From Clostridium sp. AM22-11AC (GTDB lineage: Bacteria; Bacillota; Clostridia; Lachnospirales; Lachnospiraceae), in assembly GCF_003473545.1 (NCBI RefSeq), contig NZ_QUCM01000001.1, positions 62,001-126,000 on the forward strand: a stretch of 64,000 nt of DNA. Direction: 5' to 3'. The position numbers and the translations under genes were made by a program. The notes under the pieces were generated by a model that saw only the letters and a program-made list of their open reading frames with translations, was not told the DNA's origin and made no database searches. Shown piece after piece: positions 16,955 to 25,231 of the stretch. How positions within the stretch are numbered: position 1 is the stretch's first letter; every line of letters begins with the position of its first letter.

Positions 16955-18049
16955 ATGAAAATGAAATCAGAAACCATGCCTAAAAAGAAAAAATCCTACC
17001 TGTCACGGCTTGGCATGACACTTTTAACTATACTGCTGATCGTTCTTTTCATTTTTATCATGTCCCTGGTAAGTAAGATCCAGGGTACTGCCAGAGTGGT
17101 CAATTATGCCGGTCTGGTCCGTGGAAAGACCCAGCGTATTATTAAATTGGAGATCTCCGGAAGCCCCCAGGATGAAATGATCGCTGATATTGATGCCTTT
17201 ATTGACGGTCTGGAAAACGGAAGCAGTCAGTTAAACCTGGTGCGCTTAGATGATCCTGACTTTCAGGCCAAAATGAAAGAACTGGATGCCTATTTTTCCC
17301 AGTTAAAAGAAGAGGTCGCCCAAGTCCGTATGAGGGATTACCGTAAAACAGATATTATCGCCAAAAGTGAGCGTTTTTTCAATATCTGCGACGAAGCTAC
17401 CGGCCTTGCAGAAGTTTACTCCCAGAAAAAGGCCACACAGTTAAACCAGTTGGAAAAGATCGTATTTGCGGATATTGCAGGCCTTCTTATCCTGATCGGT
17501 GCAGAGCTGGTAAAAACCCTTCGGTATGCTGCTTTAAACCGCCTGCTCCAAAGCAAGGTATATTTAGACGAAGCCACCGGCCTTCCCAACAAAAATAAAT
17601 GTGAGGAACTTTTAAATGCACCGAAACCTGTACCTGCAGATGCTTTTGCAGCAGTATGCGTCTTCGACTTAAATAACCTTCGTATCATCAACAATACCAT
17701 GGGACATGAAATGGGAGACGCCTATATCCGTTCCTTTGCTGACCAGCTGTATCAGGCGATCCCTGATGACCAGTTTGCAGGAAGAGATGGCGGTGATGAA
17801 TTTATTGCCATTATAAAAGATACAGAAAGCAGTGCTTTCCATGCTTTTCTTTTTAAGTTGAAACAGCTGTGTGCAGACTATTCCCGTCTCCATCCAGATA
17901 TGCCTATCAGCTATGCAGCCGGATATGCCACTTCGGAAGATTTTGAGGGAAGTACCCTTCGGGAACTGTTCCGGTACGCAGATAAAAATATGTACATTGA
18001 CAAAAACCGGGCAAAACTGGAGGAAGCGGCAAAAGAAACTGCATCTTGA
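16955..18049 (+). CDS. Membrane GGDEF protein, probably the 5' part of a frameshifted GGDEF-kinase gene
   Basis: This 364-residue reading frame has TM1 (about 18-40), an extracellular helical sensor (about 42-170), TM2 (about 171-188) and a GGDEF domain (about 205-355) with an intact GRDGGDEF active site but no clear RxxD inhibitory site. I start at ATG 16955, preceded by GGAG; a GTG at 16940 is in frame but has no RBS. The frame stops at 18049, inside a helix that continues sensibly in the +1 frame (KKLHLELLSSIRSQG) into a histidine kinase. The stop is probably a single-base insertion near 18026-18036 (GGCAAAAGAAACTG). If separate genes, this would be a stand-alone diguanylate cyclase. Confidence 0.85.
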   Translation: MKMKSETMPKKKKSYLSRLGMTLLTILLIVLFIFIMSLVSKIQGTARVVNYAGLVRGKTQRIIKLEISGSPQDEMIADIDAFIDGLENGSSQLNLVRLDDPDFQAKMKELDAYFSQLKEEVAQVRMRDYRKTDIIAKSERFFNICDEATGLAEVYSQKKATQLNQLEKIVFADIAGLLILIGAELVKTLRYAALNRLLQSKVYLDEATGLPNKNKCEELLNAPKPVPADAFAAVCVFDLNNLRIINNTMGHEMGDAYIRSFADQLYQAIPDDQFAGRDGGDEFIAIIKDTESSAFHAFLFKLKQLCADYSRLHPDMPISYAAGYATSEDFEGSTLRELFRYADKNMYIDKNRAKLEEAAKETAS

Positions 18050-20120
18050 GCTGCTTTCTTCCATCCGTTCTCAGGGTTTCCATTTTTCCGACTGTATCTA
18101 CTGTGACGCCCTGACGGATCAGTATAAGGTACTGCGTGCCAGCTCCGATTTCTTCTTAGCAGATGACGGAAGCTACTCCGGTGCAGTGGAACAGATCCTT
18201 TCCCAGGTTTCTGCAACCGAAAATATCAAAGCACTGCGAAAGCAGCTGCAGTTGGAAACTTTAAATGAAAAACTGATGGAGAACAATTCCCCCATCCGCC
18301 TGTTCTGTCAGTATACTGCCAACGGTATTTCCCACAAAGGCCGTCTGACTTTGCTTTATTTAGATGCCAATGCAAGCGGGCAGCTTCATCATTTTATCCT
18401 TGGCTTTGAAATTTTCCAAAATATGGAAAATACTAAAACAGATGAGAAAACACAGTTAAATCAGTATTACGAGCAGATGAAGCAGTCTATCCTTGAAAAT
18501 GGGAATTATGTGGACGCGCTTTTAGAGTCTGCGCAGGCTGTCTATTCTGTAGACCTGACAGGGGACCGGTTGGAAAAAATCTTCTATCACACAACGGAAT
18601 GCGAATTTGACCTGAACATAAAATTTCCCTGTTCTTATGATGAATACTGTTTAAACCGCAGTCGTTTTGTTACGGAAGATACCCAGGAAAATTACCGCAT
18701 TGTGGACTCTTCTGCGAAACTTTTAGAGCGTTTCCGCTCCGGTACCAAGCAGGTTACCGTAGAATACAGGGAACAAAATGAAAACGGAGAAATTTTCTGG
18801 CTGCAAAAAACAGTGCTTATGTCACAGGATACGGTTTATAACAGTGAAACCGGAAAAGAAAGCACTGTGATCCATGGTATGATCCTGTTTAAAAACACTT
18901 CTGTCTTCCATGAAAAAGAACAGCAGGAAAGAGAACGGCTCCAGGTAGCCTTTGAGGAAGCCGACTCTGCCAGTAAAGCAAAAACCGAGTTTTTAAACCG
19001 TATGAGTCATGACATCCGCACCCCTATCAACGGTATTATGGGAATGCTTGAGATCATACGCAAAAACAGGGAGGACCACGCGCGGGTAGATGACAGCTTA
19101 GAGAAGATCTACGTTTCTTCCAGCCATCTCCTTGCTCTGGTAAATGACGTTTTAGATATGAGCAAGTTAGAGTCGAGACAGGCTGTTTTTAAGCCTGTAG
19201 ATTTTGACTTATCCCAACTGATGCGGGATGTTTCCTATCTGGTAAAAGCCCAGATCATGGAAATGGGACTGACACACCGGACACACCGGCAAAATATCCA
19301 GCATGTGCTCCTCTCCGGCTATCCCCTGCAGCTGCGCCAGATCATGTTAAATCTTTTCAGCAATGCCATCAAGTATAATAAAAAAGGCGGTTTTATTGAT
19401 ACCGGCGCAAAAGAGATCTCTTTTGACGGAACAACCGTCGTTTATGAATTTTTCATTTCCGACACTGGCATCGGCATGAGCGAAGCATTTTTAAAGAACC
19501 AGCTTTTCGAGCCATTTTCACAGGAAAAATCAGATGCCCGCACACAGTACAAGGGAACCGGCCTTGGAATGTCTATTGTAAAGGGTCTGATCCGGCAGAT
19601 GAATGGTTCGATAGAAGTAGAGAGCAGCCCTGGAGAAGGCACTACTTTTACTTTCCGTCTTCCTTTCCGACTTGCAAAAGAAGAGGCAAATGATGCAAAG
19701 GCTGATACGGCGTCCGAAACTGGAAAAGAACTGGAAGGGATCCATGTACTTTTAGTAGAGGATAATGAGATCAATATGGAGATCGCAGAGTTCTACCTGA
19801 CAGACCGCGGTGCCACCTTAGATAAGGCATGGAACGGAAAAGAGGCTCTGGAACAGTTTGAGCGGTCACCGGAAGGAACCTACGATATTATCCTTATGGA
19901 TGTGATGATGCCTGTTATGAACGGACTGGAAGCGTCCAAGCAGATACGTTCCCTTTCCCGTCCTGACGGAAATATGATCCCCATCCTTGCCATGACTGCC
20001 CAGGATGCCATCAGTGTTTCCAGCCAGTGCCGCCAGTATGGAATGGATGATTATGTGTTAAAACCAGCGGATCCGGAGCAGTTAACAAAGATGATCTTAA
20101 AGTACGTAAAAACGATATAA
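18033..20120 (+). CDS. Hybrid histidine kinase/receiver, 3' part of the split gene
   Basis: The frame is open from 17871, but those first codons overlap the GGDEF gene; sensible protein begins about 18033 and no start with an RBS is visible. Order: a linker with YCDALTDQYKVLRAS and DGSYSGAVEQIL, a PAS-like region (about 220-345 of the 749-codon open frame), coiled coil, HisKA with NRMSHDIRTPING (phosphoacceptor His codon at 19008-19010), an HATPase with LFSNAIKY, DTGIGM and GTGLGMSIVKG, and a receiver with LLVEDNE, LMDVMMP, AMTAQ and LKP. All catalytic residues are present, unlike the neighbouring degenerate kinase. It is probably the downstream half of a GGDEF-kinase-receiver fusion broken by a frameshift. 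Confidence 0.88.
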   Translation, partial: KKLHLELLSSIRSQGFHFSDCIYCDALTDQYKVLRASSDFFLADDGSYSGAVEQILSQVSATENIKALRKQLQLETLNEKLMENNSPIRLFCQYTANGISHKGRLTLLYLDANASGQLHHFILGFEIFQNMENTKTDEKTQLNQYYEQMKQSILENGNYVDALLESAQAVYSVDLTGDRLEKIFYHTTECEFDLNIKFPCSYDEYCLNRSRFVTEDTQENYRIVDSSAKLLERFRSGTKQVTVEYREQNENGEIFWLQKTVLMSQDTVYNSETGKESTVIHGMILFKNTSVFHEKEQQERERLQVAFEEADSASKAKTEFLNRMSHDIRTPINGIMGMLEIIRKNREDHARVDDSLEKIYVSSSHLLALVNDVLDMSKLESRQAVFKPVDFDLSQLMRDVSYLVKAQIMEMGLTHRTHRQNIQHVLLSGYPLQLRQIMLNLFSNAIKYNKKGGFIDTGAKEISFDGTTVVYEFFISDTGIGMSEAFLKNQLFEPFSQEKSDARTQYKGTGLGMSIVKGLIRQMNGSIEVESSPGEGTTFTFRLPFRLAKEEANDAKADTASETGKELEGIHVLLVEDNEINMEIAEFYLTDRGATLDKAWNGKEALEQFERSPEGTYDIILMDVMMPVMNGLEASKQIRSLSRPDGNMIPILAMTAQDAISVSSQCRQYGMDDYVLKPADPEQLTKMILKYVKTI

Positions 20121-20150
20121 AAAAATATTTAACTTTTTTTCATTTTACTG

Positions 20151-20179
20151 TTGACAAATACTATTCCCCATGATAGTAT
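20151..20179 (+). promoter_or_regulatory. Promoter of the tRNA-Thr pair
   Basis: TTGACA (20151-20156), 17 bases, TAGTAT (20174-20179), 31 bases before the first tRNA-Thr. Confidence 0.75.
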
Positions 20180-20210
20180 ATACGAGGTTCGCTTCTGACG
20201 AACAGAAAAC

Positions 20211-20283
20211 GCTGCTGTGGCTCAGTCGGTAGAGCGTCGCATTGGTAGTGCGGAGGTCACGGGTCCGATTCCCGTCAGCAGCT
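20211..20283 (+). tRNA. tRNA-Thr (GGT)
   Basis: A cloverleaf can be drawn: acceptor arms GCTGCTG/CAGCAGC, D-arm GCTCAGTCGGTAGAGC, anticodon loop TTGGTAG (anticodon GGT) and T-arm CGGGTCCGATTCCCG. CCA is not encoded. It is followed 36 bases later by an identical copy. Confidence 0.95.
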
Positions 20284-20319
20284 TTTCATCTCATCAGAAC
20301 CGGCAAATTTCATATAGTT

Positions 20320-20392
20320 GCTGCTGTGGCTCAGTCGGTAGAGCGTCGCATTGGTAGTGCGGAGGTCACGGGTCCGATTCCCGTCAGCAGCT
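20320..20392 (+). tRNA. tRNA-Thr (GGT), second identical copy
   Basis: Identical 73-base sequence to the copy at 20211, with the same anticodon GGT. The spacer between copies is unrelated to the flanking DNA. Both probably come from one transcript. Confidence 0.95.
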
Positions 20393-20478
20393 TAGAAAAG
20401 GGTGGAAGCTTTTGGAATGCCAAGGGTTTCTGCTTTTTTGTTTTTGTCATTCAATTGAAAAGTGCTGCAATTAATTTG

Positions 20479-20508
20479 GGGAGATGAACCATATCGGTTC
20501 CATCTCCC
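20479..20508. terminator. Hairpin between tRNA-Thr and the flavodoxin-like gene
   Basis: GGGAGATG...CATCTCCC with inner AACC/GGTT gives a long stem between convergent units. On the plus strand TGAACTTATTTTTC follows, so it is a moderate terminator for the tRNA transcript. Confidence 0.45.
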
Positions 20509-20532
20509 TGAACTTATTTTTCATATGATCAA

Positions 20533-21099
20533 TTACCGGATAAAATTAGTCTTAATCTTATCTTCTGCTGTAGGAACAGCTACACCGTTTTTCTTTCCTG
20601 CTTCAATACACTTTAACAGCCATGCCATGTTCTTTCCAAGGACACGCATGATCTGAACGCCTTCTTCGTCTTTCATTACTTCTTCCGGTGTGTTTCCGTG
20701 TACCATGTTCCAGTAGCAGGATGATACAACAGGCATCTGGTGATAGGAGAAGTATTTGGTGAGTACATCTAAGGTTGCAGTGGTTCCGGCTCTTCTGGCG
20801 GATGCTACGGCTGCTGCTGGCTTATAGAGCATATCTTTTCCTGCTACAGATGCCAAACGGTCCATAAATTCGATGATCTGGCCGCTTGGAGATGCCCAGT
20901 AAACAGGAGAGCCTACCACTAATGCGTCAGAGTCTTTTAACTTGGCTGCTGCTGCCTTTACATTTTCCATATCCGGATCACCAGCCTGGAACACTTCTGC
21001 GTCAATGCCTTCTGCCTTTAAAGCATCAGCTACTACATTCAGTGCTGTATAAGTACAGCCGTTCTTTCTTGGACTTCCGTTTAATAATAAAACTTTCAT
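20533..21099 (-). CDS. Flavodoxin-family NAD(P)H-dependent oxidoreductase
   Basis: This 188-residue protein has a flavodoxin-like fold. LLLNGSPRKNGCTYTAL (residues 4-20) is the FMN-phosphate loop, and VVGSPVYWASPSGQ (about 61-74) contacts the isoalloxazine ring, as in NADPH-dependent FMN reductases and iron-sulfur flavoproteins. The Cys-rich motif of true Isf proteins is missing, so I expect a plain FMN oxidoreductase. RBS GAGGAGG lies before the ATG. It appears to be a single-gene unit. Confidence 0.88.
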   Translation of the reverse strand: MKVLLLNGSPRKNGCTYTALNVVADALKAEGIDAEVFQAGDPDMENVKAAAAKLKDSDALVVGSPVYWASPSGQIIEFMDRLASVAGKDMLYKPAAAVASARRAGTTATLDVLTKYFSYHQMPVVSSCYWNMVHGNTPEEVMKDEEGVQIMRVLGKNMAWLLKCIEAGKKNGVAVPTAEDKIKTNFIR

Positions 21100-21164
21100 T
21101 TCTTTTCCTCCTCATGTATATATTCATCCTGAACCAGTCCGCACAGGCGGGTAAACAGGCTTAA

Positions 21165-22109
21165 CTACAAGATACCCTCATAGCCTTCTCTTAGTATATC
21201 ACAAGATTCGTTAAATTTCTCTTTTTCTTCCTCTGTAAGTGACAACGGCAGGATCCGCTGTACTCCGTTCTGATTGATAATGCAGGGAACACCGGCAAAT
21301 ACATCCATCTGGTCATATTCTCCCCTGAGCATGGCCGAAACAGTGAGAACGCTGTGTTCATCTCCCAGAATGGCTTTTGTGATACGGGTCAGAGCCATAC
21401 CGATCCCGTAATACGTAGCTTTCTTTGCCTCTATGATCTTATAGGCAGCTGTACGCACCTCTTCTTCAATACGAAGTAAATGGGCCGTTAAAGAAGACTC
21501 TAGCTCCCAGTCCAGCTGGGAAATGGATTTCGTTGCCAGAAAAGCCTGACTCCAGGGAACAAATTCACTGTCTCCATGTTCTCCCATTACATAAGCATGA
21601 ATATTCCTTGGATCCACTCCCAGATATTCCCCTAAGAGATAACGGAGCCTGGCCGTATCAAGGGCTGTACCGCTTCCCAATACCCTTCTTGGATTAAAGC
21701 CGGAAAGGGCGCAGGTGATCCGTGTCATAATATCCACCGGATTGGTAGCCACCAGAAAGATCCCGTTAAATCCGGAAGCAGTTACCGGCTCTATAATCGA
21801 ACGAAATACCTGTGTGTTCCGCTTTAACAGATCCAGCCTGGTTTCTCCCTGCTTCTGGGCCACTCCTGCTGCGATCAATACCAGGTCTGCATCCTGGCAG
21901 CTTTCATAGTCCCCGGCATAGATCTTCATACTGGAACCGGCAAAAGCAAGCCCATGGTTTAAGTCCATGGCTTCCCCTTCTGCCCGCTTTTTATCTACAT
22001 CGATCAGTACCAGTTCATCACATACGGACTGATTTAAAAGGCAGTATGCATAACTCATTCCCACCATTCCGGTACCTACGATCACGATCTTTCTTTTATC
22101 TGTTTTCAT
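21165..22109 (-). CDS. ldh: L-lactate dehydrogenase
   Basis: This 314-residue protein reduces pyruvate to L-lactate with NADH in fermentation. The NAD loop is VGTGMVGMSYAY (residues 11-22). The substrate loop QKQGETRLDLLKRN carries Gln rather than the Arg of malate dehydrogenases. The catalytic His lies in MGEHGDSEFVPWS (about 175-187), and ATNPVDIMT is conserved. RBS AAAGGAG precedes the ATG by 5 bases. It follows pilT on the same strand with a 40-base gap, but no functional link is evident. Confidence 0.95.
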   Translation of the reverse strand: MKTDKRKIVIVGTGMVGMSYAYCLLNQSVCDELVLIDVDKKRAEGEAMDLNHGLAFAGSSMKIYAGDYESCQDADLVLIAAGVAQKQGETRLDLLKRNTQVFRSIIEPVTASGFNGIFLVATNPVDIMTRITCALSGFNPRRVLGSGTALDTARLRYLLGEYLGVDPRNIHAYVMGEHGDSEFVPWSQAFLATKSISQLDWELESSLTAHLLRIEEEVRTAAYKIIEAKKATYYGIGMALTRITKAILGDEHSVLTVSAMLRGEYDQMDVFAGVPCIINQNGVQRILPLSLTEEEKEKFNESCDILREGYEGIL

Positions 22110-22149
22110 GAAAGCTCCTTTCTGAATCAGTCAGCAAAGGATACTTTTC

Positions 22150-23214
22150 CTACAGTCTTGCTATTTTTTTCTCCATCAGCTCTGTATTGCTGCTGTAGAT
22201 GATAGCGGTATCCTTGCTGATCACATTTTGTCTGTAAAGAGCAAGGAGGCTGTTATCCATAGATATCATTCCCTCTTCCTGGGAGGTAGCGATAATACCG
22301 TCGATCTGGTGGGTCTTGGACTCACGGATCATGTTACGGATGGCATTATTTAAAAACATGATCTCAAAAACAGGACGTTCCCCGCCATCTAAGGTAGGCA
22401 CCAGCTGCTGACAGATCACTGCATCTAACACCATGGAAAGCTGGGTCCGGATCTGCTGCTGCTGATTGGGCGGAAAGGCATCGATCACACGATCAATGGT
22501 ATTGGCCGCCCCTAACGTATGAAGGGTAGAAAGGATCAGATGTCCTGTTTCTGCTGCTGTCATGGCAATACTGATGGTCTCATGATCACGCATTTCCCCA
22601 AGAAGGATCACATCCGGTGCCTGCCGCAAGGAAGCACGCAGTCCGGAAACATAACTGTCCGTATCCGTTGCAACCTCACGCTGGGTAACCACGCTTTTTT
22701 TATGCCTGTGAAGATACTCAATAGGATCTTCCAACGTGATCACATGGGCATTGCGGGTTTTATTGATCTCATCAATAATACAGGCAAGAGTGGTGCTTTT
22801 ACCGCTGCCTGCAGACCCTGTTACAAGAACCATTCCCCTGGTAAGTTTTGAAATCCCCATGATCACATCCGGAAGTTTTAACTGACCTGGATCAGGAAGT
22901 TCAAACCGCACAACCCGGATCACTGCTGCCAGGGAACCTCTCTGGCGGAAAACATTCGCCCTGAACCTGGACACTCCGGGAATGGCAAAGGAAAAATCAT
23001 CATCCCCATGACTTAACACCCGCTCCATACTGCGGTTCTTTGCAATTTCATAGATTCTTGTGATCATCTGGTCCAGCTGGTCCGGCATGATCTTTTCCTC
23101 GCCCTGGCAGATGATCCGCCCACCGATCTTATATGAAAAAGGCATACCAGGAACCAGAAATATATCCGCTGCATTCTGTTCCACAGCCTGTGTAAGAAGT
23201 TCCATTACCTCCAT
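22150..23214 (-). CDS. pilT: PilT-like type IV filament retraction ATPase
   Basis: This 354-residue secretion-superfamily ATPase has Walker A GSAGSGKSTT (about 125-134), an Asp box with LEDPIEYLH, Walker B LLGEMRD and a His box (GHLILSTLHT), all typical of PilT, the motor that depolymerises type IV pili. I set the start at 23214 (MEVMELL), preceded by GGGAGGAAGAG; an ATG seven codons earlier is less well placed. It is the only filament ATPase here; no PilB/GspE assembly ATPase is visible. It is the last gene of the pilin-like cluster, 55 bases after the preceding small gene. Confidence 0.92.
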   Translation of the reverse strand: MEVMELLTQAVEQNAADIFLVPGMPFSYKIGGRIICQGEEKIMPDQLDQMITRIYEIAKNRSMERVLSHGDDDFSFAIPGVSRFRANVFRQRGSLAAVIRVVRFELPDPGQLKLPDVIMGISKLTRGMVLVTGSAGSGKSTTLACIIDEINKTRNAHVITLEDPIEYLHRHKKSVVTQREVATDTDSYVSGLRASLRQAPDVILLGEMRDHETISIAMTAAETGHLILSTLHTLGAANTIDRVIDAFPPNQQQQIRTQLSMVLDAVICQQLVPTLDGGERPVFEIMFLNNAIRNMIRESKTHQIDGIIATSQEEGMISMDNSLLALYRQNVISKDTAIIYSSNTELMEKKIARL

Positions 23215-23268
23215 TACTCTTCCTCCCGTTATCATTCCCGTTTTTCCTGCTTTTAACCCCGGCAGTTC

Positions 23269-23745
23269 TTACTTTCCATCCCATACAGGCATAAAATCAT
23301 CGATCTCATAATTTCCGCTGTCATATACATACCAGGATCTCACTTCGTATCTGTTTTCATCTCCCGTAAGAGCCAGATCAATATGAAGTGCCTGTCCCCG
23401 GTCCATGGAAATATCCGTACTGACAAAGCCTGTTTCCTCATCTGCATCACAGCCAAGTTCCAACGCCATTTTCTTTGCAAGAGCCTGGATCTCTTCCTGG
23501 TCCATTGCTTTTTTCGTCATCTCTTTCTGCAAAATGGCATCTGCCTGCTTTAGCCATTTTTCCCCTTCTGCGTCTGCCCGGTAATACTCTGTCACAGCAC
23601 GGGCACTTCTGGCTGCCAGACTCTGGTCTCCTCTGGCGCTGCTTAAAGAAAGAAGACTGAAAGTAGCCAGACACAGGATAATGAATATAAGGATCAGGGA
23701 AGTCAGACCTATATTTATTTTGTGTTTTGACATTTGTCCGGCCAT
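23269..23745 (-). CDS. Small membrane protein of the type IV filament cluster
   Basis: This 158-residue protein has one N-terminal membrane segment (about residues 13-33, TSLILIFIILCLATFSLLSL) preceded by basic residues. An extracellular domain follows, rich in Ala/Glu helices (about 35-95), with a C-terminal beta-rich part. The layout is like a minor pilin or assembly subunit, but I see no Gly-Phe-type prepilin cleavage motif. I recognise no named family; the role is inferred from position between the pseudopilin gene and pilT. Confidence 0.8.
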   Translation of the reverse strand: MAGQMSKHKINIGLTSLILIFIILCLATFSLLSLSSARGDQSLAARSARAVTEYYRADAEGEKWLKQADAILQKEMTKKAMDQEEIQALAKKMALELGCDADEETGFVSTDISMDRGQALHIDLALTGDENRYEVRSWYVYDSGNYEIDDFMPVWDGK

Positions 23746-23806
23746 TCTCCCACCTGCTTTCTATCGTATTCTCTATAGTATCCTTCCTTTTCAGGAACGC
23801 CTGCGA

Positions 23807-24340
23807 TCATGGTTTCACATACTGTTCTGCAAAAAGATGGTAGATCTTATATCCCTGGTCACCATAAGTTCCATATCCAAAGATAACTACTGCGATTTCT
23901 TTCATCTGATCCTTAACACCTGTAGTGATCAGCCCTACGTAAGCCAGTTTTTTCCCATTTTTTTCCAGTTCTTTTGTATCAGGGTAACTGTTCCATTCTT
24001 TATCCCACAGGATCTGATAATTCCGGACCTCTCCGCCATCTTTTATATACTGATATACAGCCTTTGCCTCCGGATCTTTTGTCTTCCAGTTTTCAAAGAC
24101 TGTTCCAAAGACTTCATCTGGCTCATAGGTTCCAAAATCCCCTGTATTTCCAACTTTTACTCTTTCCACCAGACTTTCAGCAGCTAAAACTCCATGGTTA
24201 ACATCCTGCCCGACTCTGCTTAAATGATCTGCCATTACAAAAGCAGACACGCATACAGCCACACAAAGCATAAAAAATCCGGCAGCGATCACCATTTCCA
24301 TTAAAAATGGCCCGGAACCTGATCCTCTATTCCTACTCAT
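23807..24340 (-). CDS. Pseudopilin-like protein
   Basis: This 177-residue protein has a short basic leader, then GSGPFLMEMVIAAGFFMLCVA: Gly followed by a hydrophobic helix with Glu at position +5, as in type III/IV prepilins cleaved by a PilD-type peptidase. Pro at +1 in place of Phe/Met is unusual. The helix is followed by a soluble domain of about 130 residues. I place the start at 24340 (MSRNRG), with GGAGG about 11 bases upstream; the in-frame ATG at 24349 sits closer to it. The 5' end overlaps the DUF4860-like gene, so the genes are coupled. Confidence 0.8.
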   Translation of the reverse strand: MSRNRGSGSGPFLMEMVIAAGFFMLCVAVCVSAFVMADHLSRVGQDVNHGVLAAESLVERVKVGNTGDFGTYEPDEVFGTVFENWKTKDPEAKAVYQYIKDGGEVRNYQILWDKEWNSYPDTKELEKNGKKLAYVGLITTGVKDQMKEIAVVIFGYGTYGDQGYKIYHLFAEQYVKP

Positions 24341-24827
24341 CTGCCCCATTTCCTCCGCTTCTTAATGAAAGTTCCAGTCTTCCTCCACCGGATCCCAGAG
24401 TCTGCAGTTTCACAGAGTTTCCATCTTTTTCCATGGAAAGCCCGTCACATTCCAAGATCTCCAGTCCATCCTCCAGCCCCAGTCCACTGTTTTCATCTGT
24501 AAACAATTCCCGGATCTGTCCATCTTTCCAGTAGATCCAGGTATGGTACATCTCGTCCCCTACCTTCTGCTTCAACTGTAAAACAGGCGTTCCATCAACT
24601 TCTATTATATCCACTGCATCTTCTCTGTCACCCTGGCGTATCTTATTGGCAATATAACTTAAAGCCGTTGTACCTGAAAAATTTTCATCACTGCGTTTTG
24701 TGATGTTTTCATATACCCGGCTTCCCATAAGAACAGAAAAAAGGGCGCATAAAACAAAGACCAGAAACAGAAGCATGGTAAAAAGCCCGCTTATGGCCTG
24801 TCCCCCTGTCTGTGTTCTTTCTTTCAT
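24333..24827 (-). CDS. DUF4860-like membrane protein of the filament cluster
   Basis: This 164-residue protein has an N-terminal membrane helix (about 11-34, AISGLFTMLLFLVFVLCALF) and a beta-rich extracellular domain ending in a Gly-rich tail. It resembles the DUF4860 proteins found in Lachnospiraceae type IV filament clusters; that match is from memory. It probably acts as a minor pilin-like subunit. It overlaps the pseudopilin gene downstream and follows the 112-residue gene by 19 bases. Confidence 0.8.
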   Translation of the reverse strand: MKERTQTGGQAISGLFTMLLFLVFVLCALFSVLMGSRVYENITKRSDENFSGTTALSYIANKIRQGDREDAVDIIEVDGTPVLQLKQKVGDEMYHTWIYWKDGQIRELFTDENSGLGLEDGLEILECDGLSMEKDGNSVKLQTLGSGGGRLELSLRSGGNGADE

Positions 24828-24846
24828 CTGTTTGCGTCCTCCTTAA

Positions 24847-25185
24847 TCACTCCTGCTCTACCGGGATTACTGTGATCTCCGGCATGATATTAGAAGCAAA
24901 ACCGTCATAAAAAACATTGTATTTATCATGGTCGATCTGGATCCCGTAATTTTCCTCCAGATACTCCACACTGGGCGGATACCTGCCCTCAATGGCATAA
25001 CACTGTATGCAGGCTCTTGTAATGGCTTTTCTCAGTGTTTCCTGACTTCTCTGACCGGTCCTGTTTAAAAAGCCAAGGGAACCGGCCCCAAACGCTGCTG
25101 CCGCCGCCAAAAACAGCAAAAAGGATAACAGGAGTCCTCTAAACTCCCCTTTATCCTCTTTGTCTTTTCTCACTCTTATTTTCAT
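24847..25185 (-). CDS. Small pilin-like protein
   Basis: This 112-residue protein has a basic N-terminus, a membrane helix (about residues 18-38, LLLSFLLFLAAAAAFGAG) and a C-terminal domain with CYAIEGRYPPSVEYLEENYG. The last part recalls the segment after the first helix in GspG-type major pseudopilins, where 'Y-G-xYP' marks the start of the globular domain. The start at 25185 is chosen because GGAGGG lies 6 bases upstream; the longer frame to 25257 would run into the gspF gene. It may be the major pilin of this small system (inference). Confidence 0.78.
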   Translation of the reverse strand: MKIRVRKDKEDKGEFRGLLLSFLLFLAAAAAFGAGSLGFLNRTGQRSQETLRKAITRACIQCYAIEGRYPPSVEYLEENYGIQIDHDKYNVFYDGFASNIMPEITVIPVEQE

Positions 25186-25231
25186 AGGATCCCTCCGGTC
25201 TGAACCTTTCTGTCTTCCCTCATGCCTTCTG

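Noticed and set aside
20242..20487. Open frame across the two tRNA-Thr genes
   Set aside because: It is a translation of tRNA sequence (the repeated RRIGSAEVTGPIPVSS-like peptide comes from the duplicated tRNA).
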